Source: Pegoplata infirma
Taxonomy: Eukaryota; Arthropoda; Insecta; Diptera; Anthomyiidae
Assembly: GCA_963921195.1 (NCBI GenBank)
Contig: OY992538.1
Location: forward strand, 231,811,462-231,875,461
DNA length: 64,000 bases
Direction of reading: 5' to 3'
Below the pieces are notes generated by a model. That model ran no database searches, had not been told where the DNA came from, and was given only the letters and a program-made list of their open reading frames with translations. The position numbers and the translations under genes are program-made. This document shows positions 24,806 to 37,900 of this stretch, piece after piece. Position 1 is the first letter of the stretch; the number at the start of each line of letters is the position of its first letter.

Positions 24806-25159
24806 TCATTATTTTACAGTTGTAGTGTTTTTGTCAGTCTTTTCAAGTCTTTTGTTTAAATTGTTTTTTTTTTTGTGCTTAATATTATTTTGTTTTTTTT
24901 TCGTCTTGTGTGCATGCAAGTACTTTTCTATTTGACGACTAACGAAAACTAAAACAAAAAACGCAACAGCGTTCATCGCATTGTTACTCAAAGCCTACTA
25001 TGATGAGTTTTTTTGTTTTTATATTTTTTTTTTGTGAATTTTTCAGATTTGAACAAATGGTTAATTGATTCAAGTAAAATTTAATTGAATGTGAAATTTT
25101 AAGCTGAGCAAATATTTAATTGTTTTTTGCCATTGAATATCTTTTTCTGTGTAAAGACA

Positions 25160-25980
25160 AAGTTCGCTTTTGTTTCTAAAGCAGGCCACCAGACAATGAT
25201 TCCATACAGCAAAATTGGACGCACCACTGCTGTATAGATCCAATGAACGACTTGAGGGCTAAGACCCCATCGTTTTCCAATGGCCCTTTTACAGGAATAC
25301 AAAGCAATTGTTGCTTTTCTCACCCGTTCCTCAATATTACGTCTGAAATTCGGCTTCCTATCTAGAAATACTCCAAGATACTTGGCTCCATCTGAGAAGG
25401 TGATTTCAGTACCGTCCAGAGAAATAGGATCAAAAGCAGGAATCTTATTTTTCCATGTAAATAAAACAAGCTCTGTTTTACTAGGATTAACTCCTAGACC
25501 ACAGTCTCTTGCCCATTTAGACAGATCTTTCAGAGAACGCTGAAGAATGTCCCGCAATGTTGGCAGATGCTTCCCCTTTACCGCTATCGCGACATCGTCA
25601 GCATATGCGACAACATGACAACCACGTGCTTCTAGAGATAGTAGCATTGAATTCAGTGCCAGGTTCCAAAGAAGCGGCGAAAGAACACCTCCTTGTTGTG
25701 TGCCCCTATTGACAAATCGAGATATGACGGACGCTCCCAATTCAGACGTTATACGTCTATTGGCAAGTAGGTTTTCCGCCATTAAAACGATTTCACGCTT
25801 TACTCCCAGACCAGACAATGCCAATATTATTGATTCTGGGATGACATTATTAAAAGCCCCCTCAATATCAAGAAAGGCCACCATAGTGTACTCCTTTACT
25901 GAAAGCGATCTCTCGATGGTACCAACGAGCTCATGAAGAGCTGTTTCCGTTGATCGTCCCTTGCTGTATGCGTGTTAGTT
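25160..25980 (-). pseudogene. Non-LTR retrotransposon reverse transcriptase fragment
   Basis: A 261-codon open frame (start taken at 25884) carries the core of a LINE-type reverse transcriptase: FLDIEGAFNNV (motif A), GTQQGGVLSP at residues 61-70 (motif B) and YADD at residues 94-97 (catalytic motif C, about 25594-25605), then PSKTELVLF, YLGVFLD and the thumb region ending near VRPILLYG. Upstream on the minus strand the frame continues back through YSKGRSTETALHEL to a TAA near 25976. It lacks the endonuclease and RNase H regions and breaks off just after the thumb near 25150, so it is a double-truncated copy. It is closely related to the copy at 48.3-49.9 kb (near-identical DNA over 25200-25290 and 49570-49670). 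The group is R1/LOA/I-like. Confidence 0.85.
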
Positions 25981-26879
25981 CGGGAGGTATTTTGAAACAC
26001 TGATATGGCCGATAAGCCGAGACACCCCAACCTAAAAATCGTCTCTTTTATATATATTTTAAGTTTCAGCCAAATCGGTTCATAAGGGTTAAGATACTTC
26101 CCTTGTAAGACCGGAGAAGCCATTAAAAAAATATTGTTGTTTTCCTCGTCAGATGAAGTCAGTTTTCGAAATTTGTCATTTAGTCAGTTGTCCTGAAGGA
26201 AAACTAGAAAAAACAAAAGTGAAAACGACAATTTTCTCTGTAATTTATAGGTAATCAATACAGTGCACACCATTTATCGATTTTATTTTTAATTTTTACT
26301 TAAACGTAACTAGATCAGTGATTTCGGCCACAGTGCAGGGAGAAGAATCTTCCCTTTGAATTACAAATCAAACCTCTGAAAAACCCCAACTTGGTCCGCC
26401 CCTTTTATGGGCGTGGATATAAAACAAAATAAAATTGTGTTACTTAAGGGGGGTTTAAAGAATGAGTTTTTAGACAGTTACAAAAAAAAAAAACGCAATA
26501 TTTCTTAATTCTGTTTTTTTTTTTTATTTGAAAGATAAATTATTGTAATATTTTTTAAATTTTATAGCACAATATTGGTGAACTGAAATTGCCACTCAAT
26601 TTTAGAATGCTTTTTTAAATAACAAAATCGGCTGCAGTTGTACAGCAAAAACTACTTGACCGATTTTGATGAGTTTTTTTTGATTGTAGATTATTACGTT
26701 TTCTAGTACTTATCGTGGCCATTTTCTGAAATTTTGACCCAATTATGTTTTTTGTGAAAGAAGAAAATTAAATTTTTTAAGTTTATATTAGCATAATTTC
26801 AACAAAAATCAATATTTTTCAAAAAAATGTCCACGGTAAGTGCTATAGAATTTAATAATCTACAAATCAATAAAAAATC

Positions 26880-27278
26880 ATCAAAATCGGTTTAGTGGTT
26901 CGTCCAGTGGTTCGAAAGTTAACCGTGAATTTCAGATTAGTTTCACCTTAAATTCACGTGTTGAAAACCCGATAAACATGTTTAAAAAACATTGGTAAGT
27001 CACAAAAATATTTTGCAACGTATTTTTGCCACTAAAAATTATTTTTTGACAAAAAAAAAGAAAAAATATACACTCGAAAAATATTTTACACTCAAAAAAA
27101 ATTAGTTATTATTTTTTTTTTTAAAAAATTACTAAAAAAAGTTTTTTTACACAAAAAAAAATATTTTTAATTCAAAATGTTGCTTTTTCTCGTTTGAAAA
27201 TTTACTATCACTTAAAAGGGCATTGTGGAGGGTATTCATAAATTCCGCCAAGTCGAATTTAACTATTCTTCTTGTTTC
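26880..27278 (-). mobile_element. mini-me-like element, truncated
   Basis: Keeps the distal half: AGTTTCACCTTAAATTCACG, CATTGGTAAGTCACAAAAAT, an ACTCAAAAAAA tract, then GGCATTGTGGAGGGTATTCA and the AAGTCGAATTTAAC end. Hairpin and GTCY part are missing. Confidence 0.72.
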
Positions 27279-27539
27279 TTTCTAAAAAAGTGTTTCTTAC
27301 ATTTTGAAGGCACAGACAAATTTAACACTCTTTTTTTTGTAATTTTTGAAACAAATAACACATTTTTATGTCAAAAGAAATTTAATCTTAATGAAAAAAA
27401 AAAATTTATGAAAAAAAAATTTTTTGAAAAAAAAAAATTATATAAAAAAAATTTTTTCGATGAAAAAAAAAAATTATGAAAAAAAAATTCAGATGATTTT
27501 ATTAAAAAAAACGTTTTATTCGACCTTTAAAACACATTT

Positions 27540-28150
27540 TTTTTAGTAGGTTTATTCTAGCTCGAGGTTATTATTTCCTGTACTAATTAAAACTATGAAA
27601 TTCTCATGGAATAATTTTAAAAACATATTTTCATAAAAAAAAAATATCGATGAAAAAAAAAATTGTTTATAAAAAAAAATAAAAATTTGTTTTGTTCTAC
27701 CTATAAAATATTATATTTTTAGTAAGTTTATTATAGCTCGAGGTCATTATTTTCTGTACTAATTAAAACTATAAAATTTTCGTAGAATAATTTTCAAGAA
27801 AATAATTTTTATCTTTTAATATTATTTATGCTGGTAATTTTTGCAAGACTTAGTCGACACTTGTTTCGGAATTTGTCAGATTCTATTGTTAAGAATATTT
27901 AGAAAATATAAAAACTCTATACTACAAGTAGCAAAGGGAATTTAAATGACAAATCGCTTATGTTCAAAAAAAAAAAAATAATATTTGTCATCTAAATTCC
28001 CTTTGCTACTTGTAGTATGGGGTTTTTATATTTGCTAAATAGTCTTGGCAAGTCTTGCAAAAGTGACCAGCATAAATAAATTTAAAACAGAAAAACATTT
28101 TCATATTTTTGTTAGTAATGAAATAATGACCTCAAGCTAAAATAAACCTA
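27540..28150. mobile_element. Foldback element of the same family, near-complete inverted repeat
   Basis: The left arm (AGTAGGTTTATTCTAGCTCG through GACTTAGTCGACAC to CTACAAGTAGCAAAGGGAAT) is mirrored by the right arm (ATTCCCTTTGCTACTTGTAG through GGCAAGTCTTGCAAAA to AAATAAACCTACTC), centred near 27975. This copy supplies the empty site for the MITE at 31245-31477. Confidence 0.65.
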
Positions 28151-28499
28151 CTCAAAATAGAAAAAAAAAATTTAAATAAAAAAAAAAAAAATTGATGAAA
28201 AAAGTTTTTTATAAAAAAAAAATAGCGATGAAAAAAAAAAAATAGTGAAAAAAAATTTTTTTTTTGATGAATAAAAAAAAAGTGCTGAAAAACTATTATA
28301 TAACGTTTGTTCACGTTTTGTTGTCTAGGAAATTTAGGCTAACATTTTTTTGAAGGACCAAACAGTTTTTTTTTCCGATTTTAAAAGTCTGGACCAATTT
28401 GCATTCTAACCTTGAACAAAAACGCTCAGTCCGAGACCGATACTGTTCAAGGCATGGACGTATACAGGGGGTGGGCACAGGGGGCACGTGTCCCCCCTT

Positions 28500-30430
28500 T
28501 TCCATTACTTTTCAAGTACTTCTAGTTAAAACTAAATATAAATAGGTGATGGCAAACAATTTTGGGAGTTGTGCCACCTCCTTTTCAAATTCCTGGATAC
28601 ATCGCTGGTTCAAGGTTTCTTTAATATTTTCGAAGTAAAATTCTTCAAAATGTATTTTTACATCATTTTTAAAAGAGTATGATTGAAGTCATTAGAATTT
28701 TTACTTAAAAAAGTTTTAGTTATTTATTTAATCTCGATGGACCAAAAAATATCCTTGAAATAGCAAATTTCTATTTGCTTTCACTATTTCATAATCTTAA
28801 AAATTAAATCTATACAACTGCTGTATTTCTATGTTTTTTTTTGTATATTGTTATTTTTAAATTATCACGCGTCAACATGTGTTCTTTATTTTTAACCAAA
28901 CGTGAAATGTGTGAATATCTTCTTCATTTCAGTTTTTTTTACTCCTCCAAAATAACAGCATACTGTTTCGTATACTGAAGAAGCACGTAAAATACAAAAG
29001 AAATCAAATGTCATTTGCAAACGTTGGCAAGATTTTTTTTTATGCCACTAAGCTTACAAATACAAACAAACACAAAAAAAAAACATACGAATACAAATAA
29101 ATTTTCTTTTTTTCCAAATTTTTATTTAACACATACTCACTCACGCGCGCACACACAAACACACCAACACACACTCAGTGTAACAATAAGGAATCCTTCC
29201 TGAAAATGAAGCCAAAAAAAGAAAACATAAGAAAAGTCAAAAGAAATACAAAGGTTCGATAAGTATTTAAACTAAAATGTGAAACGTGCTAATGTGATGT
29301 GTGAAAGCTAATAGAGTGAGAGCGTGTTTGAGAGCATGTGTATGTGTTTGTTATATTTTACATGTATTTGTTTATATGTTTAGGTGCATGTGTTTGTTAA
29401 AGTATGAGTCTAAGTATGTGTTAAATTTATTAGCTGTCAAATAAATCTTAAAGTATTACTGCCTTTCTTTCTCCTCTCTTGTCGTATCTAAAAAAAAAAA
29501 ATCCAAGACCAAAGAAAACGAATTCTACAATATATGTTTTGTGAACCCTTTTTTTAACTTTAAATTTTTTTTTACATTTTCAAGCTTTTTATATTTATCT
29601 AATATCATGTGTGTGTATGTGTGTGTCTTTTTTTCTACGTAGTCTTTCCGATTTCTTAGATTTTGGCTAAAATTATGCAAATGTTTGTTAAATTTAACAT
29701 AAAGCGTGTGTTTATGAAGATAATGAATTTACATAATACATGCTGTTTGTGTTGTGTTGTTTTTTTTTGTTCCTTTTTTTGTATTTTGAGAAAATTAACA
29801 TTTTTGCGTTGTCTGCTTTTAGGCGGTTATTCAAAGTATTTAACAGTGTATATAGTCTGTGTAAGTGTGTGTTAGTATGTGTATAAATGTAATATTGTTA
29901 ATTGGCAAATGTTTGTAAATAATGACGCACATATTTATACAATTTATTTTTATTTTTTCTACAAAACATTAAAGATATGCCAGCAAAATTAATTAACTAC
30001 GTCAATTATTACAATCGTTGTAAATAAGAAGACAAAGATTGCGAAGAACGCAATAACAATGTCTAAGCCTAAATGTAGGCAATTTATTTTTGTATCTAAT
30101 TTCTTAAGATTAGTTTGGGAGAAGATGTTGTGTTATTTGGTTTTTGATTTTATTATTATGTATTTTAACTTGGTTTTGTTGTTGCAACAAAAGATTAAGA
30201 GTAAGAGAATTTTCTTTGAATTATTTTAAAAGTACTTTTACAGATAAGCTATTATTAGTAATTGATTAAGTTTTTGACATATTTTTAGGGATTATATAGT
30301 AAATAAGAAGACAAAATTGTTCTGTGAATTTAAGTTAATTAAATATTTCTACAAATTTAGGAGAAGTCTTATAGAAAAAGAAGAATGCCATCAAGTGAGA
30401 TCCCAAATTTTTTAGTTGAATTTTTTCAAA
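28500..30430. other. Low-repeat AT-rich DNA, possible UTR or regulatory sequence
   Basis: Unlike its surroundings it has almost no TE signature; it carries GT-rich stretches (29330-29420, 29608-29630, 29860-29885) and CACACACA/CACGCGCGC (29140-29175). No supported ORF. Confidence 0.4.
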
Positions 30431-30439
30431 ATCAATGCC

Positions 30440-30664
30440 AATTTTGAAACACAATGTGCTCGAGTGTTCACTTTCACCATTCAACTCAAGCGTGTTTTCA
30501 ATAGACATACAGACAGACGGACGGACATTGCTAGATCGTCTTAAAATCGATCGAGGATCATAAATTTATATACTTTATGGGGTCTTAGACCAATATTTCA
30601 AGGTGTTACAAATGGAATGCAAACTTATATATACCCTCTATCACCAGAGTAGAGGGTATAAAAA
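30440..30664 (+). mobile_element. mini-me-like element, 3' end only
   Basis: CGTGTTTTCAATAGACATAC, a short GACAGACGGACGGAC tract, CTAGATCGTCTTAAAATCGA, CTTTATGGGGTC and the hairpin ATACCCTC ... GAGGGTATA. Confidence 0.75.
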
Positions 30665-31124
30665 GTAGTTAAAACGCTGATTTTAACTAAAAACTTGCTA
30701 AAAAGCCAGTAAACTCGAGTTAACAAAAAAAAGATTTTGTTAACTTTAGAGTTTTTTTTTAGTGTATTCGTTATATAAATGGTACATTTTTATGTCAGCA
30801 GAATTTCAGACTTAGAAAAATTGAGAAAAAAAATTTTTGATAAAAAAATTAAAGGAGAAAAAAAATTTAGAAATTTTTGGCGAAAAAATTTGATGACGAA
30901 AAAAAAATTATAAAATAAAACATTTTTTTTGAAAAAAAAAAAATAATTTTTATGACAAAAGAAAATGTTTGATAAAAAAAATTGATGAAAGAACATGTTA
31001 AGTTTTATTCACCAGCTGCAGAAAAACTTTTGTATTCACCTGCAAGTAGGTACGAATGAAAAGTACAAAAAACACTGTTTCTTTTGATAAAAAGAATTTT
31101 TTTATAATTTTTTATTTTTATTTT

Positions 31125-31683
31125 GAGTAGGTTTATTCTATCTCGACGTCATTATTTCCAATTAGAGTAGAGTCGAGTCGAATATGTATTAATATTTTAG
31201 TTTGATCATTAACGATTGTCATTAAAGACCCTTTGCTACTTGTACACCCAAAAAAAAAAAACGTGGGTATTCAATACTAAAAATTTAACTAAATTTTAGT
31301 CCAAAAGGACCTAGTGCAGGAATTGGTAACCAATACTAAAATTTTTTACTAATATTATTCAAAACCAGTAAATTTTACTAATTTTAGTATTTTGAAGATA
31401 CTAAAATTAGTAACTAATTAGTAGATTTTTGTACAATATCACTTACTAAACCTTTTACTGTAGAATTATTTTGAGTGTAGTATAGGGTTTTTATTTTTGC
31501 TAAATAATCTTGACAATAAGATATGACAACTCCCGAATCACGTGTCGATTAAGTCTTTCAAAAAATGACCAATATAAATAAATTTATAACAGAAAAATTA
31601 TTTTCTTAAAAATTATTCTATGAGAATATTATAGTTTTAATTAATAAAGAAAATAATGACCTCGAGCTAGAATAAACCTACTC
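31125..31683. mobile_element. Foldback element carrying the 31.2-kb MITE
   Basis: Inverted ends GAGTAGGTTTATTCTA (31125 onward, inverted at 31668-31683), continuing through CTCGAGGTCATTATTT with two mismatches over 33 bases. Related sequence occurs at 1505-1676 and 27540-28150. No ORF. Confidence 0.65.
31245..31477. mobile_element. Tc1/mariner-type MITE, 233 bp, TA target duplication
   Basis: Ends CACCCAAAAAAA and ATTATTTTGAGTG, flanked by TA at 31243-31244 and 31478-31479. The uninterrupted target (CTACTTGTAGTATGGGG) is present at 28012-28028, so both borders are proved within the window. The inside holds ACTAAAATTTTTTACTAAT-type inverted motifs. Confidence 0.85.
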
Positions 31684-32085
31684 ATTGTCAGACTAAAATA
31701 TTTTAAAAGTCGAATAAAACAATTTTTATTTTTTAATAAAAATTAATTAGAATTTTTTTTTATTAAAAAAAATTTATGAAAAAAGCTATTGATGAAGAAA
31801 AAAAGTTAAAAAAGACATTTTTTGATGAAAAAAATTGTTTTTGATAAAATTTTTTTTTTTTGATAAAAAAAAATATTTGATGAAAAATTTTTTTTTTTTT
31901 TTGAAAAAAGTTATTAATGACGAAAAAAAAGTAAAAAAAGATTTTTTTGTGGAAAAAATTTTTGATGGAAAAAAAAATTATGAAAAAAAAAATTTTTGAT
32001 AAAAAAAAAATTTATTTAAAAAAAATTCTCAAATAAAAAAAAAAATTTATAAAAAACATGCTGATGAAAAAAATTTATGATTTCG

Positions 32086-32440
32086 TAAGCTACTTTTACA
32101 ATTTTTCTATTGAATTTTATTTAAAAAAATTTTTAATAAAATTTTTGGGGAATCGATCCCGCAATCAACTACATTCTGGCCAGACACTCTTCCCATCGTG
32201 CCAAAGTCACTTGATATAAACATGTTTTTATATTTTTATAATTTTTTGAATTTTTTGTTTAGAAAAAAATAAAAATAACCAAAACAAGTAGGTAAAAACT
32301 AAGGACTCTCTTTAAAAGTGCCATCAATTAAAAAAAAAAAATAACGTACACAAATCATTAAAAATTAAAGAAGAATCACTTATTTTTACTTAGAGAACAA
32401 AAATAATAGACTTTAAAAATTGAATGCTAATGAAAGTCTT
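32086..32440 (+). repeat. Duplicated segment, copy 1, with a tRNA-like fragment
   Basis: GATTTCGTAAGCTACTTTTA ... AAAATTGAATGCTAATGAAA is repeated at 33247-33645 with small differences. On the minus strand 32148-32212 has a box-A-like TTGGCACGATGGG and a box-B-like GGATCGATTCC about 45 bases apart, so it may be a tRNA-derived SINE head. Confidence 0.65.
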
Positions 32441-32907
32441 TATTTTTGAAACACAGAACAGAAATAGTCATTTAATAAAACTGAACATTCTAGATGAAAA
32501 TGAACTCAAAAATATTTTGAATGGCCAAATATTCAACGGATGGAACATACTCCATAGTTATGTAAAAATTGCATTAAACTATAGAAAATCGATAATGAAC
32601 GAATTTTTATAAATTCTATTTTTTAACAGCTTCAGCTTTTGCTACATTTAATAAATATTTTTTAAATTTGTTTATACTTTTTAATATTTAAATTACATAT
32701 ATATTTATATATTTATAACAGACGACATATGTCATTGTTAATTAATTATATTTTTTTTTATAAAATAAAACTGAACATTGAACAAATGTTTTTTTCATTT
32801 AAAAACAACAAAACGTAAAACTTTTTAAATAAACTACAAACAGTTAATGGCATAATTTTTTGAAAAAATAACCTACGGAAACATCAAAAATTAATGATTG
32901 TTGTGTT

Positions 32908-33185
32908 CACACCAAATTTTTTTTTTCCATGAACGATTTCCATAGTATTTATGAACAAATTCATACAATTTATTAACTTTTTCATAATATTTATAAACTT
33001 TTTCATAGTATTTATGAATAAATCATAATATGTGAAATTTAAGAATTTTTAACATTTTTCATAGATACTATGAAAAAGTTTATAAATATTATGAAAAAGT
33101 TAATAAATTGTATGATAAATATAAATAATAAATTGTTCATAAATACTATGAAAATCGGTCATGAAAAAAAAAAATGTTTTGTGTG
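32908..33185. mobile_element. Palindromic MITE, 278 bp
   Basis: The ends are CACACCAAATTTTTT and (inverted) CACACAAAACATTTTT. Inside, both arms repeat CATAGTATTTATGAA and TTTTTCATAATATTTATAAA, so the element folds on itself over nearly its whole length. It lies between the two copies of a duplicated segment. Confidence 0.65.
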
Positions 33186-33246
33186 TTATTTTTACCAACA
33201 TATACAAAAAAAATAATAACTACGAAAACATTAAACATTAAAAATT

Positions 33247-33645
33247 AATGATTTCGTAGGTTAGTTTTACAATTTTTCTATTGAATTATATTTTACAAAA
33301 TTTTTAATAAAATATTGGGGAATCGCAATCAACTACAATCTGGCCAGACACTCTACTCATCGTCCCAAAGTCACTTGATACAAACATGTTTTTATATTTC
33401 TATAAATAATTTTTTGAAAACAAACATGTTTTTATATTTCTATAAATAATTTTTTGAAGTTTTTTTCTACAAAAAAATAACCCACACAAGTAGGTAAAAG
33501 CTAATAAATTCTCTTTAAAAAATGGCAACAATTAAAAAAAAAAAAATTACGTACACAAATCATTAAAAATCAAAGAAGAATCACTTATTTTTACTTACTG
33601 AACAAAAATAAATGATTTTAAAAATTGAATGCTAATGAAAGTGAT
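33247..33645 (+). repeat. Duplicated segment, copy 2
   Basis: Same blocks as 32086-32440. The box-B-like part has lost about six bases (GGGGAATCGCAATCAAC), and a 50-bp stretch (CAAACATGTTTTTATATTTC) is itself doubled at 33381-33459. Confidence 0.65.
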
Positions 33646-34796
33646 AAAATGATCACTCATTTTTTGATAAAATGCTATACTTAAATAAAATATTAATTTA
33701 AAAAAAATTGAAAGGGGTAAAAGTTGACGAAAATGCAATCAAAAACTGTATTTGCATTTAAAATGTATTTTTTAATGACACAATTTTTTTTTTAATTTTG
33801 CGTTTAAAGAAGAGGACTTTGGCTTTTAATTTCAATTTTGATTATAAAAATCCAATATTTACTTAAGAAGTTATAGCTCTTTAAACTTCCCCACTTTCTA
33901 GTTTTTGGTGATTTTTAAAAAATGAAAATCGCAATTAAAATCGCGAGTTTTTGGAATTAAATTAAACTGTAAATGGGAATGTCTAAATGGTTCCATAGAG
34001 CACCGTTGTTTATAATATAAAACAAATCTGAAGTACCAAGTCCAGATTTGTGGTTTTGTATCCTAATTTTGACCGATATACTTCTTGTAGTCCTAAACCG
34101 ATATATTGTGGTCTATAAATGAAACAAACGAAATATAAATGAAACACACTAATGGTTAATATATTTTTTTTCATACTTTATTTTTAATTTAAAAAATAAT
34201 TAAGCACCTTATGTTTAAGTTGTTAAATAAATAATAATAAAAATTCGATTTGGCACAAAACATGTTTTAATTAATTTAATTGACAAAAAAAATATTTTAA
34301 ATTCTATAATCTTATTATTTTTTCTTAAAGTGCATACAGAGGATAGAGAATCTATGCAACGTTGTAGTTTAGTAAATCTCTAGGAGTTTTCTCTCTCGCG
34401 TGAACGTACCTTTAGAATTTATGTATATTAATGTATTTTAATATTTTAGGGTTCTGAAGGTTCTTAAAGTCTGCACCTTTTACGTTAAAAAAAAATTAAT
34501 CTATCGTCAGTCATAAAATAGTCAAAAGAAAAAATCAGTGTTGAAAAATTTATATGATTTTGTTACGTTTTCTTTGAGATTTTTTGCCGCCTTGATTGTG
34601 AAAAGTCTTTTAAGTATAATAAATGTATTTTGTTAGTTGTCGTCGACTTTTTGTTTACATATTTTTAAGTTACCCTTGTGAGAGTTTAAAGATTTTTAAA
34701 ACTTACACGTAGAGTTTCGTGCAGTTCAGTCGACGTTCTTTCGCTTTTCTTGTTGTTTGTAAAAAATATGATATCATTTTTGTAATAACATAGTAA

Positions 34797-34802
34797 TTTA
34801 TT
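34797..34802 (-). promoter_or_regulatory. Candidate poly(A) signal of the secreted-protein gene
   Basis: AATAAA on the minus strand, about 190 bases after the TAG. Another AATAAA lies only about 5 bases after the stop and is too close to be the sole signal. In such AT-rich DNA the hexamer is common by chance, so this is only a candidate. Confidence 0.3.
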
Positions 34803-34991
34803 GTGATAGTTTTTGTCTAATTTTTTCTGTTATAATAGCTCTTGTTTTCCTCTCAGTCATTGCTCCCACAAAGCTTCTTTGATTTGTTATGTGGTCTCGT
34901 CAATTTCTCGTACTACAATTTCGTCTTCCAAATTTCAACTTCTTGACCAGTCGCTTATCTTCTACCTATTAGATCAGTTAATTTATTTCTC

Positions 34992-37900
34992 CTATTCCTC
35001 TTTACCTTTTGTCAAATCAGCTACGGCCTTTAAAGGCATACCTTTATCATCAATTTCTACCGAAGGCACTAAAGGTGGCTTGAAACCATATTCCACATGT
35101 AAATTACGACCAAAATCAGGACTTCGCTTTAAGCTATGACCATTACGCCATCTTTGAAATTCATCAAAATTTGTTTTATAACCCTGACCGGGGCGTTCTA
35201 CCAGTCTTCCAACATCCACTGATGACGAAGCTGACAAATCGAGTGGCAGGGTATTATAATCATATTGATAACGGGCACCTAAATCCCAATTGGTTCCTCT
35301 AGGACGAGCAGCTGGTGGCGGTTTTAAATCAAAAAGAATGTCGGAAATTTTATTATTCGGTTTTTGTTTTGCTTTTGGTGCCTGCTTTGTGGACGTCTTA
35401 GGTTTTGTAGCTGTTGGAGTTTTCTTATAGATTTGCTGCATTTGTGGTACTAATTTTTTAATCATTTTCGCATAGTACGACTGTAATACTTTGTTTGGAA
35501 CACGAGCAAAATGTCCTCCTCCTCCTCCGCCACCACTATGAGCGAAAGGTGTGGCATGATCTAAGCCACCATATTGGGATATTGGATATTGGGGAGCAGT
35601 TGAACCATAATAAGAAGGACCATAAGGCATTTGTATAGCCACTGGAATTTTAATGGGTACTGCTACCGGACGATCAATATATTTTTTAACAATTTTTTCT
35701 ACAGGTTTCTCAACAATTTTCTCTACCGTTACTGGAATATGTTTTTCGACTACTTTTTCAACCACTTTTTCTACTGGATATGGTTTCTCAACAATAGTCT
35801 CTACCGGATATGGGCGATCTATGAAATGTTCTATGTGTACGGGTACAGGTTCTGGTACAGCATATGGTATGGGTATATGTTTTTCAATAATTTCTTGATA
35901 AACTAATGGTTGTTGTTGGTGATGATGATGTTGTTCGTGTATTTCATGATGTTGTTGTGGTTCGTGTTGTACATGATGTTGTTGTGGTTCGTGTTGTACA
36001 TGATGATGTTGTGATTGGTGTATTTCATGATGTTGTTGTGGTTCATGTACTTCATGATATTGTTGTGATTGGTGGATTTCATGATGTTGCTGTGGTTCGT
36101 GTACTTCATGATGATGTTGTGATTCGTGTACATCATGATGATGTTGTGGCTCTTCTGGTGGTAAAGCATAGGGTATTTGTACTTGTGGCTGATCATGATA
36201 ATCCTGTTGTTCATGTTGTTCTACTTGAGATGTCAAATGATTTTGTTGTACAGGATATTCCTCCTTTTGTGTATATTGATTATTATTTTCTTGTCCATGA
36301 TGCTCCTCTTCTTTAGCCACTTGAGCTGCTATGTTTTGGGCATAAGCATAATCTTCATTTTGATAAGAATTGTCATAATTCTTAACATTTTGATTGTATG
36401 TATCATACTGTTGTTGACCATAATTAGGAGTCTGTACAATATGACTTTCTTGAACAAGATTTGATTGTTGTATTGGACCAATTTCTGTTAGCTCCGAAGC
36501 CGGCTTGGTAGCTCGATGTTCTTCTATAAAAGAAGCTGCCAGTTCTGGATTCCCTTGTTCCTCAAATTGTTCAACATGTATGGGATTTTGAGAAAGCGAA
36601 ACATAATCATGAGAATTTTGGGGTTGCTGCTGCTGTGTTACTAATGGCTGTGGTTCGAATCTATCGCGATATTTGTGTTCTGGATATATGGTTTCATGTT
36701 GTTCTATTAAACGTCCATCTTTTTCGGTTATTAATTTATTATGAATATTTATGGATTTTTGAACTTCCACAAAGGTGTAACCCTGATTACTGGGTTTGGG
36801 TTTATTTTCGGTTTCTTCAGTTTGATGATCCACAATTTGTTGGGGTTTACCACTTAAAGCTTCTGCTACAAAGTCAAATGGTGATTTAAGAGTTTTCGAG
36901 GATGTCGTCAAAGATTCTTGATTATTTGAACGTTGTTGTTTAGGTGTCTCTTGAGTTGGTGGGGCGGGAGTATTTATAGTTACAAATATTAAATTTACGG
37001 GAGTTTCTGTTTTAGATTCCTGTTGTTCCTGTTCACCTTCTTCAATAGTTTGATAAACATCTTTATCACTTAATTGTTGGCTATCAATAATGTGTGTATG
37101 TAATTGTTGATATTGTTCAGGTTTCTGTTTCTGTTGCTGGTCTTGTAATTGTTGCTTAGGCTGCTGTTGTTGATATTGCACATATTGTAGCTGAGCCGCT
37201 GGTGGCACCGATTGTATATGACTTTGTGGTCCATTATGCTCATAATGAAAATTACCCTTAGGTACTGGTGCTGGATTTGGATCTTCTGATAATATGGGAT
37301 GATGGAAATTTTTTAAAAATTTTCTTGATGGTGCCTCCTGTAAAGAATTTTGTAATTGTTTACTTTGTTCCACAAATGACTGATATGAAGGTGAATGTTT
37401 TGGTGCTTGTTGCTGTTGCTTTTTTAGTTCCTCATCTTGTGCTTTACGTAAGGTATCATCATGTATAATGCGTACATTATATTGATGATTTTGTGTGGCA
37501 TGGAAATTAGTGCTTTCGGCTGGTGGTTTATATTGATGATTTGTTGAAGCCTGATAACTTGTACCTTCTCCAGCAGGTGCTGATGGTGGTTTATGATAAA
37601 CATGATGTACAATATTTTGTGATTCAGCAATTTGATTATCATCTTCTGAAGCATCTATAAAATCTTCATTGCTATCATTATCATTTAATATTACTATTGG
37701 TATATCTGTTCCATTTTTAGAATTATTGTTTTGAGGATTCATTAATAAACTTGGCAATACCGAGGCTTCTTTGGCTGCCCTATTAATTCTTAATAACTCA
37801 TCTTTACTTATAGAATTACTGCCATCTCTAAATTCTTCACTAGATTTAAATGAATTTGGTTCTGTTATAATTTTTTCTACCACTATTTCTGTATGTCCCG

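Noticed and set aside
25280..25936. Plus-strand frames over the reverse transcriptase, and 49749-49937 over the second copy
   Set aside because: Antisense of the RT; the minus strand carries the family motifs.
28430..28510. G-rich block (GGGGGTGGGCACAGGGGGCA) as a G-quadruplex or TIR end
   Set aside because: No inverted partner was found within the window and the quadruplex idea cannot be judged from one site.
35906..36316. Plus-strand Val/His-rich frame of 136 residues, with others at 35631-36889
   Set aside because: Antisense shadows of the intact minus-strand gene, caused by its His/Gln codon repeats.
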